The notes under the pieces are model-generated. The model worked only from the letters and a program-made list of their open reading frames with translations. It was not told where the DNA came from and did no database searches. Both the position numbers and the translations under genes were made by a program. From Myxococcota bacterium (GTDB lineage: Bacteria > Myxococcota_C > UBA6777), in assembly GCA_963169055.1 (NCBI GenBank), contig CAUJFU010000049.1, forward strand, positions 1-27,648: a DNA stretch of 27,648 nt, read 5' to 3'. This document shows positions 14,931 through 24,600 of this stretch, piece by piece. The first letter of the stretch is position 1, and every line of letters starts with the position of its first letter.

Positions 14931-16625
14931 TTAGAACCGCCCGCTTTGTCGGAGACGTTGCAAGCGTTCGCTTAACAAGAGCGGGGCTTCTTTGGGATCG
15001 ACCGAGAGGATAGGAAAGCCAAGACGCCCGATCATGCGCTGAAGTCGCCCCCGCCATGTCCATTGTTCAAGCGTCAAAAGTTCTTGAATGATCGCAATGG
15101 TCGGATCGCGTTCGGGTTGGGGGATCGCAAACCATGGAGAAAACGGGCTTAAAAAGATGACGTGGTGTCGATGTTGTCGAGCCAGACGAAGGGATTGCAT
15201 CACGCGATCCCAATGAAGAACATCGCCGAGATCGCTCAACACAACGATCAGTTGGCCGCCGTGCATGGAGCGCACAGCTTCTTCGAGCGCGATCGCAAGC
15301 CCTGCCGCCTTTTGTGTGGCCCACTGATGATACCGATAAGGGAGTTCAAGGCCGATATGTTCGGCCACGGTGCGCAAGACCTTCATCACAAGTTCTTCGT
15401 CCGTCTTCCATGACTCGGGGAATTCGAGATGGGGATGGTTGCGGATGATCTCCCACAGGTAATGTAGCATCGGACGCACCGCACAAGGAGCCCGCCCCGA
15501 TGGAGACGCAAGAAAGCCTTCGCGATAGAGAAAACCAGCCGTCAACGAAAACATCTCAGGCAGCGTCAAGTCGGAAAAACGCGGATCAGTCAAGCTGTGC
15601 AAAGATTGAAGGTGCTTGATCGCTCGATGCAGCTGCTTTTTCCCACGATCAGGACGGAGATGTTCGAGGATTTCACCATCAAACGTGATCAAGCCGACGC
15701 GATCTTGTTGGGCGAGGGCTGTTTTGGAAAAAGCGATGGCTACGCTTGTTGTGTGATCGATCTTGCGCTGTCCGAGCGTACCTTCGCGCATTGATTGGCC
15801 GATATCCAACAGCAGATGCACCGTCATCGGGGTTTCGCTTTCAAAATCTCGGCAAAGCATCTTGCGCAAGCGAAGCGAATGTTTCCACACAATCGAACGG
15901 CGCGAATCTCCCGGTCGATACTCGCGGATATCGTGGAGTTCAGCCCCCGAACCCGGCCTACGTTGGGGGATTCCGTTCGCCACAGCACGCACAGGGCGCG
16001 TTTGACTGCCTTTTCTTTGGAGATTTGCCATCGGTAGCTGCGGCATTACCCGCAAGGTCGCAGGAAGTCGCAGGTAGCGTTGATGTTCAAACAAACGAAA
16101 GCGATCCGCCAAGAGGATCTCCACCCCATAAAGAGGAAAGTCCCCAAGGATCGGGCTGCGCAGTAGGCTCACGATCCGATGTGTTTTCTGCGCTCCAAGC
16201 GCCCACGTCTTCGGGGCTTGGGGAGGGAAAAAACTGTGCAGGTACACAGAATGACGAAAGGTCACACGGCGCAAAAACAGCGGCGCAAGCGATGGCGTCA
16301 ATTCGATCGAAAGGGTCGCCTCGTGGCCCGCCCGATAGGGCTGATCCGCAAAGCGCCACCGAAGTTGGAGGTGGCGAGGGTGCAAGTTGTTTTCCAGATC
16401 GAGGCGAAATTGCAGCCACACAAGGAAAAGCCCCGTCCATCCGAACAATCCCGCCCCCATCCACCACCAAGACTGCTGTAAACTGCCAAGAAAAGCCAAC
16501 ACCACAAAAAGTATCAACACCCCCAACCCACGAGCTGTAAAGCGAAGTGCTGAAGTCAGCGGAACGCCCGCACCTTCGGGGATCCTAAGCGAAAGATGAT
16601 CGAGGTAAGGTGGTTGGTGGCTCAT
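14931..16625 (-). CDS. DUF58 / VWA-domain membrane protein
   Basis: 564 residues. Two membrane helices near the N-terminus (about 33-49 and 53-71) are followed by a beta-rich region (80-195) and the DUF58 signature: GAELHDIREYRPGDSRRSIV and WKHSLRLRKMLCRDFESE (about 228-264). This runs into a von Willebrand A-type fold. Its metal-site motif reads DIGQSM (274-279), so the first Ser of the usual DxSxS is Gly. The next VWA strand is VGLITFDGEIL (about 310-320). There is a long insertion after about residue 355 (MFSLTAGFLYREGF onwards), so the protein is longer than a typical DUF58 protein of 300-450 residues. DUF58 proteins are the regular partners of MoxR ATPases. This gene follows MoxR by 36 bases and is in the same operon. 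Confidence 0.9.
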   Translation of the reverse strand: MSHQPPYLDHLSLRIPEGAGVPLTSALRFTARGLGVLILFVVLAFLGSLQQSWWWMGAGLFGWTGLFLVWLQFRLDLENNLHPRHLQLRWRFADQPYRAGHEATLSIELTPSLAPLFLRRVTFRHSVYLHSFFPPQAPKTWALGAQKTHRIVSLLRSPILGDFPLYGVEILLADRFRLFEHQRYLRLPATLRVMPQLPMANLQRKGSQTRPVRAVANGIPQRRPGSGAELHDIREYRPGDSRRSIVWKHSLRLRKMLCRDFESETPMTVHLLLDIGQSMREGTLGQRKIDHTTSVAIAFSKTALAQQDRVGLITFDGEILEHLRPDRGKKQLHRAIKHLQSLHSLTDPRFSDLTLPEMFSLTAGFLYREGFLASPSGRAPCAVRPMLHYLWEIIRNHPHLEFPESWKTDEELVMKVLRTVAEHIGLELPYRYHQWATQKAAGLAIALEEAVRSMHGGQLIVVLSDLGDVLHWDRVMQSLRLARQHRHHVIFLSPFSPWFAIPQPERDPTIAIIQELLTLEQWTWRGRLQRMIGRLGFPILSVDPKEAPLLLSERLQRLRQSGRF

Positions 16626-16661
16626 CGGTTTGCTTTCGTTGATTTGGAGACAAGGGGCCTT

Positions 16662-17612
16662 TTATGCGGGGGATTCGCGACGCAAGACAACGATCCGTTG
16701 GAGAGCTTCTTGGATGATCTGTTCGCCACGCAAGCCCTCCATCTCGGCTTCGGGTTGGATGATCAAACGATGCGCCATCACAGGCACAGCCATCGCTCGG
16801 ATATCGTCGGGGACGACGTAGTCGCGGCCACGCACAAAAGCAAGCGCCCGCGCAGCGCGCAACAACCCCAACGTACCGCGTGGCGACACACCAAGCAAGA
16901 TCGAGCGGTGGTTGCGCGTGTAGGCCACCAGATCCAAAAGGTACTCTTCCAACTCTTCGGTGACATGGACACTTTCGACATCGTGCTGCCAACTCAAAAT
17001 CGTTTGTATATCGACCACAGGATCGGGAGATTCGGGGGTTTTGCGATACGTTCGCAACATCGCACGTTCGATCTCACGCGGCGGAAAGCCAAGTTGAAAC
17101 TTCATCAAAAATCGGTCCAACTGGGCCTCAGGAAGAGGATAGACACCCTCCTGCTCGATCGGGTTTTGCGTCGCGAGAACCATAAACGGCGGAGGCAACG
17201 GGTGGCGTTCTCCCTCGATCGTCACTTGCTGTTCGGCCATCGCTTCGAGCATCGCGCTTTGGGTTTTGGCAGGGGCGCGGTTGATCTCGTCTGCAAGAAC
17301 AATGTTCGCAAACAGCGGTCCCTTGCGAAGATCAAACGCTTGATCGCGCATATTAAATAGATACGACCCCGTGATATCCGCAGGAAGCAGATCGGGCGTG
17401 AATTGAATTCGCTGAAAGTGGATGCTCAAACTCGCCGCAAAAGCCTTGACCAACGTGGTCTTTGCAACCCCCGGGACCCCTTCAAGCAAGATATGCCCCT
17501 GCGCGATCAAAGACGCGAGCATGTACTCCACGAGCGTTGTGCGCCCAAGATAGGCTTTACTGATCTCGGTGCTGACGTCTTTGAATTGCCGCATGCGTTC
17601 TGGTGTACTCAA
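16662..17612 (-). CDS. moxR: MoxR-family AAA+ ATPase
   Basis: 316 residues, normal for the family. Walker A is GVPGVAKT (45-52), Walker B is IVLADEINR (104-112), sensor 1 lies in LATQNPIEQ (146-154), and the LDRF sequence (165-168) is typical of MoxR proteins. MoxR ATPases act as chaperones that mature or regulate VWA-domain partners, here most likely the DUF58 protein encoded just downstream. The start was set at TTG 17612 (LSTPERMRQF) because AAGGA lies nine bases upstream; the ATG at 17594 has no site at proper distance. A longer open frame runs to 18053 but is not homologous sequence and overlaps the DUF4350-like gene. It lies 67 bases after that gene. Confidence 0.95.
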   Translation of the reverse strand: MSTPERMRQFKDVSTEISKAYLGRTTLVEYMLASLIAQGHILLEGVPGVAKTTLVKAFAASLSIHFQRIQFTPDLLPADITGSYLFNMRDQAFDLRKGPLFANIVLADEINRAPAKTQSAMLEAMAEQQVTIEGERHPLPPPFMVLATQNPIEQEGVYPLPEAQLDRFLMKFQLGFPPREIERAMLRTYRKTPESPDPVVDIQTILSWQHDVESVHVTEELEEYLLDLVAYTRNHRSILLGVSPRGTLGLLRAARALAFVRGRDYVVPDDIRAMAVPVMAHRLIIQPEAEMEGLRGEQIIQEALQRIVVLRRESPA

Positions 17613-17679
17613 TCGCTGTTGTCCTTTCCAAATATCCCGAGAGATGGCCCAAAACCTACACAGAACGCGCACAAACGGC

Positions 17680-19278
17680 CTATTTTGCGCGCCCAAAGGG
17701 CAGCCAACCAAACAACCATACAAACCACCGAACCAAAAGTGAGCGAGGCGTAGACACGTCGTGAATCTTTTCGGATGCAAAGTTCGGTGACGTGGGGCGT
17801 TTGAGATAAGGTTGGCGGAATTTTTGATCCAAGCCGGCCTGCTGCAAACAAAGCAGCACATCTCGATAAGCGAGGCGAAGTTCATGCGCGTTGACGTTGC
17901 AATGGAGCCACTCGTTCCACTGGTGTCGACTCGGCAAACGCACCAACAGCGTTCGCAAACGCGGTAGCACAGCGCCCAGCGGAGGGTCAAGCCTCCCAAG
18001 CCGCTCGTCTTCTTCCAACAAGTCCAACACCAGCCCCACCGCCTCACGGGCATCGCGCTGTCCGAGCCTTTCGTTGAGGTGGTATTGCTCTACAAGAAAC
18101 AAGATCACTTCTTCGCGCAGGATGATCATCGGCCACAAATAACTCAAAGCCCCTTCGCGATAAATCCCCAACTGCTCCGAAAAACGCTCGGGGATCAAGC
18201 GAAGGACTTCTTCTCTCTCGCGATCGTATTCTTGGTTCGGCAACGTTCCCGCTGCAAAACGCGACCACCCCCACCACATTACCCCACACACCAAAGCCAA
18301 CAAGATACACCACCATCCCAGCTGTGGTGAGGACGACCATGCTTTCATCGTTGGGCGATCCCGAACGGTCATCCGAAGCGACGCAGGCGAACTTGACGGA
18401 TACGCCGCATGAAGCGAGGCTTCTGAGGCAAAGACTTTGTTGGCTTCTGCACAAACATCCCAAAACATCTGCAAAAATCCCCAGACCTGCTGTGCAGACG
18501 ACAACGGCGGTTCACCCGCCCACGAAAAGTCTCCCGCCAACAACACCAGTTTCCCGCTGCGCGCTGGGGCATTGAGGTAATGCGCGACGTTTCGCGCAAA
18601 ACGCAAGTTGTCGCCGTAGCCGATCATCTCGTTGATCAGAGCGCTTGGGTCACTAAACACGACCAACTGCCCATAGCCAAACGGTATGCGAAACAACACA
18701 AGGCCGGGGCGAAAACCATCCGGGACATTCGTGTAATGCGGATGAGAAGACAACAAAGCCTCGTGAGGACGCAGAAACGTCGGGTTCATCCATTGGGGAT
18801 GGTTGAGAAAAAGCACAGAAGATTGGCGCAACAACAGATCGGCTTGTTGCGTCTGCAAGGGCTGTGTGACGTGGATATCGATGTATCTTTTTTGTTGCCA
18901 TACCCACGCATTGTACGCACCGCGCTGCTGTTCGAGACCAAAAAAAGACATCCAAGGGCGGCTCGTTCCAAAATCATCGGCAAGAAATACCCGCCCCCCC
19001 GCAGCAAGAAAGATCAATAAAGGCCGTATCTCTAAGCCTTCCCGCTGTGGAGCCAGAATCAAGATCGGATCTTGGAGCCGCGCCTTACTCCAATCCCACT
19101 TGCGCGGTTGCTCCACAATCGTCCCTTGCTCTCGCAATACCCGCGCAAAACGTGCGATGCCATTCCATTCCCAAGACTTCGGTGAAAAATCCTCCGCTGC
19201 GCTTTCTTTCGCCAGCACCCAAAACACCCCAACCACCCCAACCAAAGCCCAACCCAACCCAACCAAACGCCCCCTCAT
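17680..19278 (-). CDS. DUF4350-like exported membrane protein
   Basis: 532 residues. A signal peptide (1-28, ending KESAAED) leads into a region resembling the glutamine-amidotransferase-like fold of DUF4350: ARFARVLREQG (42-52), LLIFLAAGGRVFLADDFG (87-104) and YGQLVVFSDPSALINEM (202-218), with ARNVAHYL near 228. Two short hydrophilic loops follow, then one membrane helix (about 320-337, LGWWCILLALVCGVMWWGW) and a helical cytoplasmic C-terminus of about 190 residues. DUF4350 proteins are common members of MoxR/DUF58 clusters, with no proven activity. The start ATG overlaps the stop of the upstream gene (ATGA), so translation is coupled. The family call rests on pattern and context. Confidence 0.75.
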   Translation of the reverse strand: MRGRLVGLGWALVGVVGVFWVLAKESAAEDFSPKSWEWNGIARFARVLREQGTIVEQPRKWDWSKARLQDPILILAPQREGLEIRPLLIFLAAGGRVFLADDFGTSRPWMSFFGLEQQRGAYNAWVWQQKRYIDIHVTQPLQTQQADLLLRQSSVLFLNHPQWMNPTFLRPHEALLSSHPHYTNVPDGFRPGLVLFRIPFGYGQLVVFSDPSALINEMIGYGDNLRFARNVAHYLNAPARSGKLVLLAGDFSWAGEPPLSSAQQVWGFLQMFWDVCAEANKVFASEASLHAAYPSSSPASLRMTVRDRPTMKAWSSSPQLGWWCILLALVCGVMWWGWSRFAAGTLPNQEYDREREEVLRLIPERFSEQLGIYREGALSYLWPMIILREEVILFLVEQYHLNERLGQRDAREAVGLVLDLLEEDERLGRLDPPLGAVLPRLRTLLVRLPSRHQWNEWLHCNVNAHELRLAYRDVLLCLQQAGLDQKFRQPYLKRPTSPNFASEKIHDVSTPRSLLVRWFVWLFGWLPFGRAK

Positions 19279-21659
19279 TTCCCTCTCCCCTCGTGGTTCG
19301 ATCCTTGGGATGGATCCGTCGTGTTCTCTTCTTTCAAAAGCCCCTGTTGCCCGAATGAATCGACGCTTTCCTCTTCAATCGAGCGCACGCTTTCCTCTTC
19401 GAGCGAAAGCGCGCTCTCTGGAGATGTCGCAAGCAAAGCTGCAAAAAAAGCATCGCGCTCTGCGGGTGACAATTGAAGCGTATGATACTCACGATCCCGC
19501 CGTTGAAGCTCTTCAAATGCCGCAGCAGCCGCACGTACCGACGCAACCTCTTCTTCCAAAAAATCCATCGTGTGCGAAGATACCGGTTTGTCTAATGAGG
19601 GTGGAGCGTTTCTCTCTATCTCTTCCGGGGATGGGGATGGGGATGGGGATGGATCGAGCTTCGTCGGATCTTCCGAAGAGATCGAAAAAGCCGATGGATA
19701 CGGTAGTTCGTGGACTTGTACTGTAGGCAACGCAGAGGGGGATAGATGCGGTGATTCGGGGACTTGTACCGTAGACAACGCCGAGGGGGATGGCTCGACA
19801 GGATGGGGGCTTTGCCCCCAAACCCCCACAAGGGAGCGCGGCTCCCTTGACCCTGCGACGAGGGGATTTTCCACAAGAGAGACAGGTGGATTTTCCACAA
19901 GAGAGGCAGGTGGATTTTCCACAAGAGAGATAGACGGAGAGGGAGCAGAGCGCGAAGAGGAAGAAAGCGTATGCGTCTGCAACGAGGGGGGCAAGGGAGG
20001 TGATGCAGGCGATGCAGGAGGAGGAAGCGGTTTGAGCGGGATGACGTCTGTTTGGGCGGCGAGTCGTTCGTGTTCTGCGTGATTGGGAAAGAGCGAAAGC
20101 GCGGGAAGAAGGGAAGAATCCTGTTGAAGCAATCCTTTGAGTGCCGTTGCAACGTGTTGGTAGAGTTCTTTGGAGGGGTGATCGGGAGCGTAGTAAGCGT
20201 GTTCAAAGCCGATGGCAAGGGGGCGCAAAAGATGAGCCGTGTGTTGCGGAAGCAGCGCGATGATCTCTCGTGCAGTCTGTTTTCGTGGATTGAAGGGTCG
20301 CTTCAACGACTCGACACCTTGGCGGAAGGCTTCAAGGCAGAGGTATCGGTAAGAATACAGACCGATCTGGAGACGACGCGCTTCGCCATAGTGCGGACAA
20401 GGCGCATGGATCGACTTTTCACGAAAAGCAGGGTGACGTATCCACAAAACAATAGGGCCAACAAGATCGTCGGGGGCTTGCCAATGAAAAGAGCCATCAG
20501 GCCGAGAGTGCGCGACTTCCGTTTCGTTGTCGTCTTGTTGTAAAAAGAGTTTGGCGTTGGAGACAGGCTTTTGTTCGTAAAGATCGATCAGGCGGCCCGC
20601 AAAGACGCGATCTTGGGGAGGACGGATGCCGCGTTGAGCGATGATCTGCTCGTTGTCATGGGAGCGTAAGAGTTCTTCTGTTGCCAAGGGTCGGGCTTGG
20701 GGTGGAGCGGAGTCTTTGAACTTGCGCCGCAAAAACACAACGGCTCCAAAGGCCAATGCAAGGGCAGAGAACACACTCACCCACAGCCACGGTGTTTGGG
20801 GAGGTTTGGGAGGGGGGGCTAAGATCTGCAAATGATGACGGCGATCTTGCGGAAGGAAATAACGATCACCTTGGAACATCAGGCACAGCGGGATCTTTGC
20901 GGGGCCTTCCAAGGGAGAACCCTGCCAGACAAAACGCAGGTGGCCTTTGGCGTCGGTTTTCAGCGTCATGACCGGAACACCGAGGTCTTTGCATGTTCGC
21001 GGCGGAGTCTCTTTGGGGAGAAGCACAGGGATCTCGGGGGAGAGCGGCTTTTCTTTTTCAAGACGCCCGAGGAAAAGCTGCAAGGGGTAATCAGGCAAAG
21101 GAGTGTCTTGATACCGCAACGTTGCGAGGATCACAAAGCGCTTTGTTCCTGTCGGGAGTTCTGGAGGGAACACCGCCGAAAAGGTTGCATCGACGCGGCC
21201 AAGGTCCAGATCACGGCGGGTCTGACTTTGCCGAAAGCCCGATCGTCCTAGAAAACGCAATGCAAAAACACCCTTGTGCGGAAAGTCCTTGACCTCTTTG
21301 CGAAACCGCCCTTGTTCGTTGGTTTGCAGAGGGATCTCGCGTTTGTCGGGGAGTTGAAGAACAAGGGGAGCGCGGGGAATGCCTTTGCCTTGGTCATCGA
21401 GCAATTGCCCTGTGATCTCGGGGCGGCCCGCAGGGTTGCGCTGAACCTGCATCTCGACACGTGTAGCGGCTTGGATCTGGATGGCGATGGATTGTTTGGA
21501 AAGCTCGATCCATCCGCGATCGCGGTTTGGCTTGGAGGGTTGTGCTTGGCCCTCCCCTGCTCCAAAGCACAGCAAAAGCAAAAGCAGGTGGAGAGGTGGC
21601 CAAATCGTCCGATCTATCGCACACAAAAGCATTCGCATCCTTGGCATGACGGCTCGCAA
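19275..21659 (-). CDS. Membrane protein with Ig-like domains, DUF4129-like segment and repeat tail
   Basis: 794 residues if TTG 21659 is used; ATG 21632 (MLLCAIDRTIW) has AAGG six bases upstream and is a good alternative. A signal peptide (to about 39) is followed by a carboxypeptidase-regulatory/CNA-B-like beta domain (about 80-140, ITGQLLDDQGKGIPRAPLVL) and a second beta region to 280. A membrane helix lies at 290-310. A second regulatory-like beta domain follows (352-432, FAGRLIDLYEQKPVSNAKLF), then a helical stretch (437-512; YRYLCLEAFRQGVESL and IGFEHAYYAPDHPSKEL) that resembles DUF4129, often found in MoxR/transglutaminase clusters. The last 280 residues are disordered with SLVENPP and STVQVPES repeats and include an element-derived piece. 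It begins 11 bases after the transglutaminase-like gene. The DUF4129 match is moderate. Confidence 0.75.
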   Translation of the reverse strand: MRAVMPRMRMLLCAIDRTIWPPLHLLLLLLCFGAGEGQAQPSKPNRDRGWIELSKQSIAIQIQAATRVEMQVQRNPAGRPEITGQLLDDQGKGIPRAPLVLQLPDKREIPLQTNEQGRFRKEVKDFPHKGVFALRFLGRSGFRQSQTRRDLDLGRVDATFSAVFPPELPTGTKRFVILATLRYQDTPLPDYPLQLFLGRLEKEKPLSPEIPVLLPKETPPRTCKDLGVPVMTLKTDAKGHLRFVWQGSPLEGPAKIPLCLMFQGDRYFLPQDRRHHLQILAPPPKPPQTPWLWVSVFSALALAFGAVVFLRRKFKDSAPPQARPLATEELLRSHDNEQIIAQRGIRPPQDRVFAGRLIDLYEQKPVSNAKLFLQQDDNETEVAHSRPDGSFHWQAPDDLVGPIVLWIRHPAFREKSIHAPCPHYGEARRLQIGLYSYRYLCLEAFRQGVESLKRPFNPRKQTAREIIALLPQHTAHLLRPLAIGFEHAYYAPDHPSKELYQHVATALKGLLQQDSSLLPALSLFPNHAEHERLAAQTDVIPLKPLPPPASPASPPLPPSLQTHTLSSSSRSAPSPSISLVENPPASLVENPPVSLVENPLVAGSREPRSLVGVWGQSPHPVEPSPSALSTVQVPESPHLSPSALPTVQVHELPYPSAFSISSEDPTKLDPSPSPSPSPEEIERNAPPSLDKPVSSHTMDFLEEEVASVRAAAAAFEELQRRDREYHTLQLSPAERDAFFAALLATSPESALSLEEESVRSIEEESVDSFGQQGLLKEENTTDPSQGSNHEGRGK
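19804..19848. repeat. REP-like double hairpin inside a coding sequence
   Basis: TGGGGGC-TTT-GCCCCCA (19804-19820) is followed nine bases later by AAGGGAGC-GCG-GCTCCCTT (19830-19848). Two perfect GC-rich stems with 3-base loops in this order, joined by ACCCCCAC, look like a repetitive extragenic palindrome. It is read in frame as REPRSLVGVWGQSPHP in a disordered tail. Only one copy is in the window. Confidence 0.55.
19864..19935 (-). repeat. 24-bp tandem repeat, 3 copies (SLVENPPx)
   Basis: Three head-to-tail 24-bp units encode SLVENPPA/V in frame within the disordered tail of the DUF4129-like protein. They directly adjoin the double hairpin. Each unit contains TTTTCCACA on the plus strand. 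Confidence 0.8.
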
Positions 21660-21670
21660 GAAAGGGTGAC

Positions 21671-24600
21671 CTAGCGTTGAAGAAGTTGTTGAAGCCTTCG
21701 CTGCAACGGGCTATTGGAGTTCGTTCGGTTGGAAAGCGGCGAATGGTGGATGATCTTGCGTCGAAGGGGTGTCGTAGGCGGTTTAGACAAAGCCGATAGA
21801 CGCCGTCGCAAGGCATCTTTTGGATCTCGCAAGATGCGTTTTCCACCGATCCCAAGATGGCGGGGATCGGGTTGTTGGGGCCGCGTATCGATCGGTGGCG
21901 TTGCAGCTTGTTGCCGCTGTTCTTCGCGGGTTTCATTTTCGGGGACTTGGGGCGTTGGGAACGGATCTTCGGGGTGTTGAAAGGGTTGTCCGTTCCATTT
22001 GCCGAGCCAGCTGGAGACATCTCCCCCACCGAGATCGATCAAACGCCAGCGGCCATCGGGATAACCGACTTCTGCAAAAGCATGCGCTCCGTTGGCCACA
22101 AAACGCGCAGGATAGCCGATCGAGAGCATCGTGGTCACAAACAACATCGCACGATGACGACACACCCCGACACGCCGACGCATCAACATCAGATAAGAAT
22201 CATCGAGGTGTTCTTCTGGACGCAGTGTCCGAGCCGAAAAGCTCCGTAGATACGGAACAAACACCATCAAGATCTGATCCAGCGTCATCTCGGGTGAAAG
22301 CCCCCATTCGTGAAGATGCGCAAGGATATGATCACGCTTTTGCGATCGCGGAGAAGGCCGCAAAGACGTCGGATATTGCGACGGTTTGATCCCCTTGGGG
22401 ATCGGACCACCAAAGTACAGCGGATCAGCCTCCAGAGCAAAGTGCAGCTCGACCACCTGTGGTTTTCTTGTGTAAGCGCGGAGATGAAGCGCATCGGCGC
22501 TGTCTTTTGCAAAACGCAAACCTCGGATATGCGGGACAGTTCTTGCCCAAAGAACTTTTGCTTGCGGAGAAACGCTCGGGATCGGCGTCCATTTTCCCGG
22601 CCACAATAACACGCGCAGATGTCCGACAAATGTTTTGTAGCCCAATCGACTCGGATTCTGCGCAGGAACGGTGCGCTTTCGTTCGGAGCGCAAGGTCAAA
22701 CGATAGCCTTCATTCCACTGATCCAACACGGTAATTCTCTGATGATGCGGCAGATACGGCTTGAACACCTGACGCAAAAACACCTGTATTGCCGCTGTGT
22801 CGGTGTCCATCTTGTTTTGGTTACTGCGACTCAATAACTGCCCACGCTGCGAGGATTGATGTCCCTCGTCTTGTGGTGCGCCGCGCTTGGGACGGGCGCG
22901 CATCGGCCCGCGAGACTCGGGTGGCGATGAAAACTTTGATTGAAGGCGAGGCAACATCAACGGAGGTAAGTGATCGTCCGAAGGCTCCGAAGGACGAGGG
23001 CTTTGAGGCGTGCCGTCCCCCAATCCACGGCTTCCTTCTCGTGAACTTCCGTCGGACATTTGTGGCTTGCTTCCGCCACTTCCGCCACTTCCGCCACTTC
23101 CGCCATTTCCGCCACTTCCGCCGCTTCCGCCGCTTCCGCCACTTCCGCCGCTTCCGCCGCTTCCGCCGCTTCCGCCGCTTCCGCCAGAGTCGTCTGGTTG
23201 GTTTCCTTGTTGCCCGAATCCTCTGAATCGACCGGGATCTTGGGGTTCTCCGTACGGTGATTGTTCACGACGCACTTGTTCTCGCAAGCGTTCACGAAGT
23301 TGTTCGAGGCGACGGCGCATCTGCTCCACTTGCATCGCACGTTCTTGTTGTTCTTTTCGCCAGTCGTAGGGCTGTCCCTTCTTCTTTCGTTCCTCTTGTT
23401 TTTTCAACCAGTTAGCGGCTCGGGATTTCCAATCCTCTTTGGTTCGAGGAGAGGTATTTTGTGGAGGAGCCGTCTCTTTCGGAACGGAAGGCGAGGTCTC
23501 CTGCGGGGAAGACGGAAGCGGAGAAGTCTCTTGTGACGGAGGGTTCGGATGGTCTTGTGGGCGGTATTCCTGCGGATGGTGTTGTTGTGATGGAGAACGG
23601 TGTTGCTGTGATGGCGATGGCATCGGCTCTTTCGATGATGGCGAATCCATCGGATCTTTCGGTAATGGCGAATCCATCGGATTTTTCGGTAATGACGATG
23701 GAGTTCGAGAAGCACCGGGAATCGAAGATATCTTGGGCAGACGAAAACCTTGGGGGGAACGAGAGGGTTCTTGTGACGGTTCCTCTGCTCCTTCGATCTC
23801 AGGCCGCCAACCTTTCTTTAGACGCTCCCAAACAGCCTGCTTTCGGGCTTGTTCGCGTTGAGTTTGTTCGCGCTGGGCTTGTTCGCGTTGAGTTTGTTCG
23901 CGTTGAGCGGCGGGATCTTGGGCGGCATTCGGTGTGCTTTTTCGTAAAGAGGAAGGAGCGTTTTGGTTCGGTGTTCCCGACGACTGTGCGCTTGGTTTGT
24001 CTGACTGTGCGTTTGGCTTGCCTGACTGTGCGCTTGGTTTGTCTGACTGTACGCTTGGTTTGTCTGACTGTGCGCTTGGTTTGTCTGACTGTGCGGTTGG
24101 TTTATCTGACTGTGCGCTTGGTTTATCTGACTGTGCGCTTGGTTTATCCGACTGTGCGCTTGGTTTATCCGACTGTGCGCTTGGTTTATCCGACGAACCA
24201 TCCGAGGGGCGGGGGTTTTCATCGCCATTGTTTCGTTCTCGGTTCGATGGAGTACCCCCTCGGTTCGACGGAGTACCCCCTCGGTTCGACGGAGTGCCCT
24301 CTCGGTTCGATGGAGCGGTGTCTTTGTTCGGTGCGTTGTTGGTGTCTTTCGGCTCTGCACTATCGGTTCGTTGCTTCGGCTCTGCACTATCGGGTCGCTG
24401 TTTCGGCTTTGTACTATCAGGTCGTTGATTCGGAGGTTTCAGCGTTTTTTTTGTGTGTGGAGGCGTATTGCGGGGAGTTTGTTTGCGTTGTGGGAGTGGA
24501 GAGGGAGGTGGGTTTTGTTTGCGGCGTTGTGGGGGGCTAGAACGTGTGGGGGGTTGTGAGGGCGATGGCGGAGGGACCTGTAGGCTGACGAGCATCTGAA

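Noticed and set aside
19867-19923. Three TTTTCCACA sites 24 bp apart, matching the relaxed DnaA box
   Set aside because: They are a by-product of the SLVENPP codon repeat; no AT-rich unwinding element or replication gene is near.
23985-24194. Regular 21-bp repeats considered as a CRISPR array
   Set aside because: Units are head to tail with no spacers and stay in frame within one protein.
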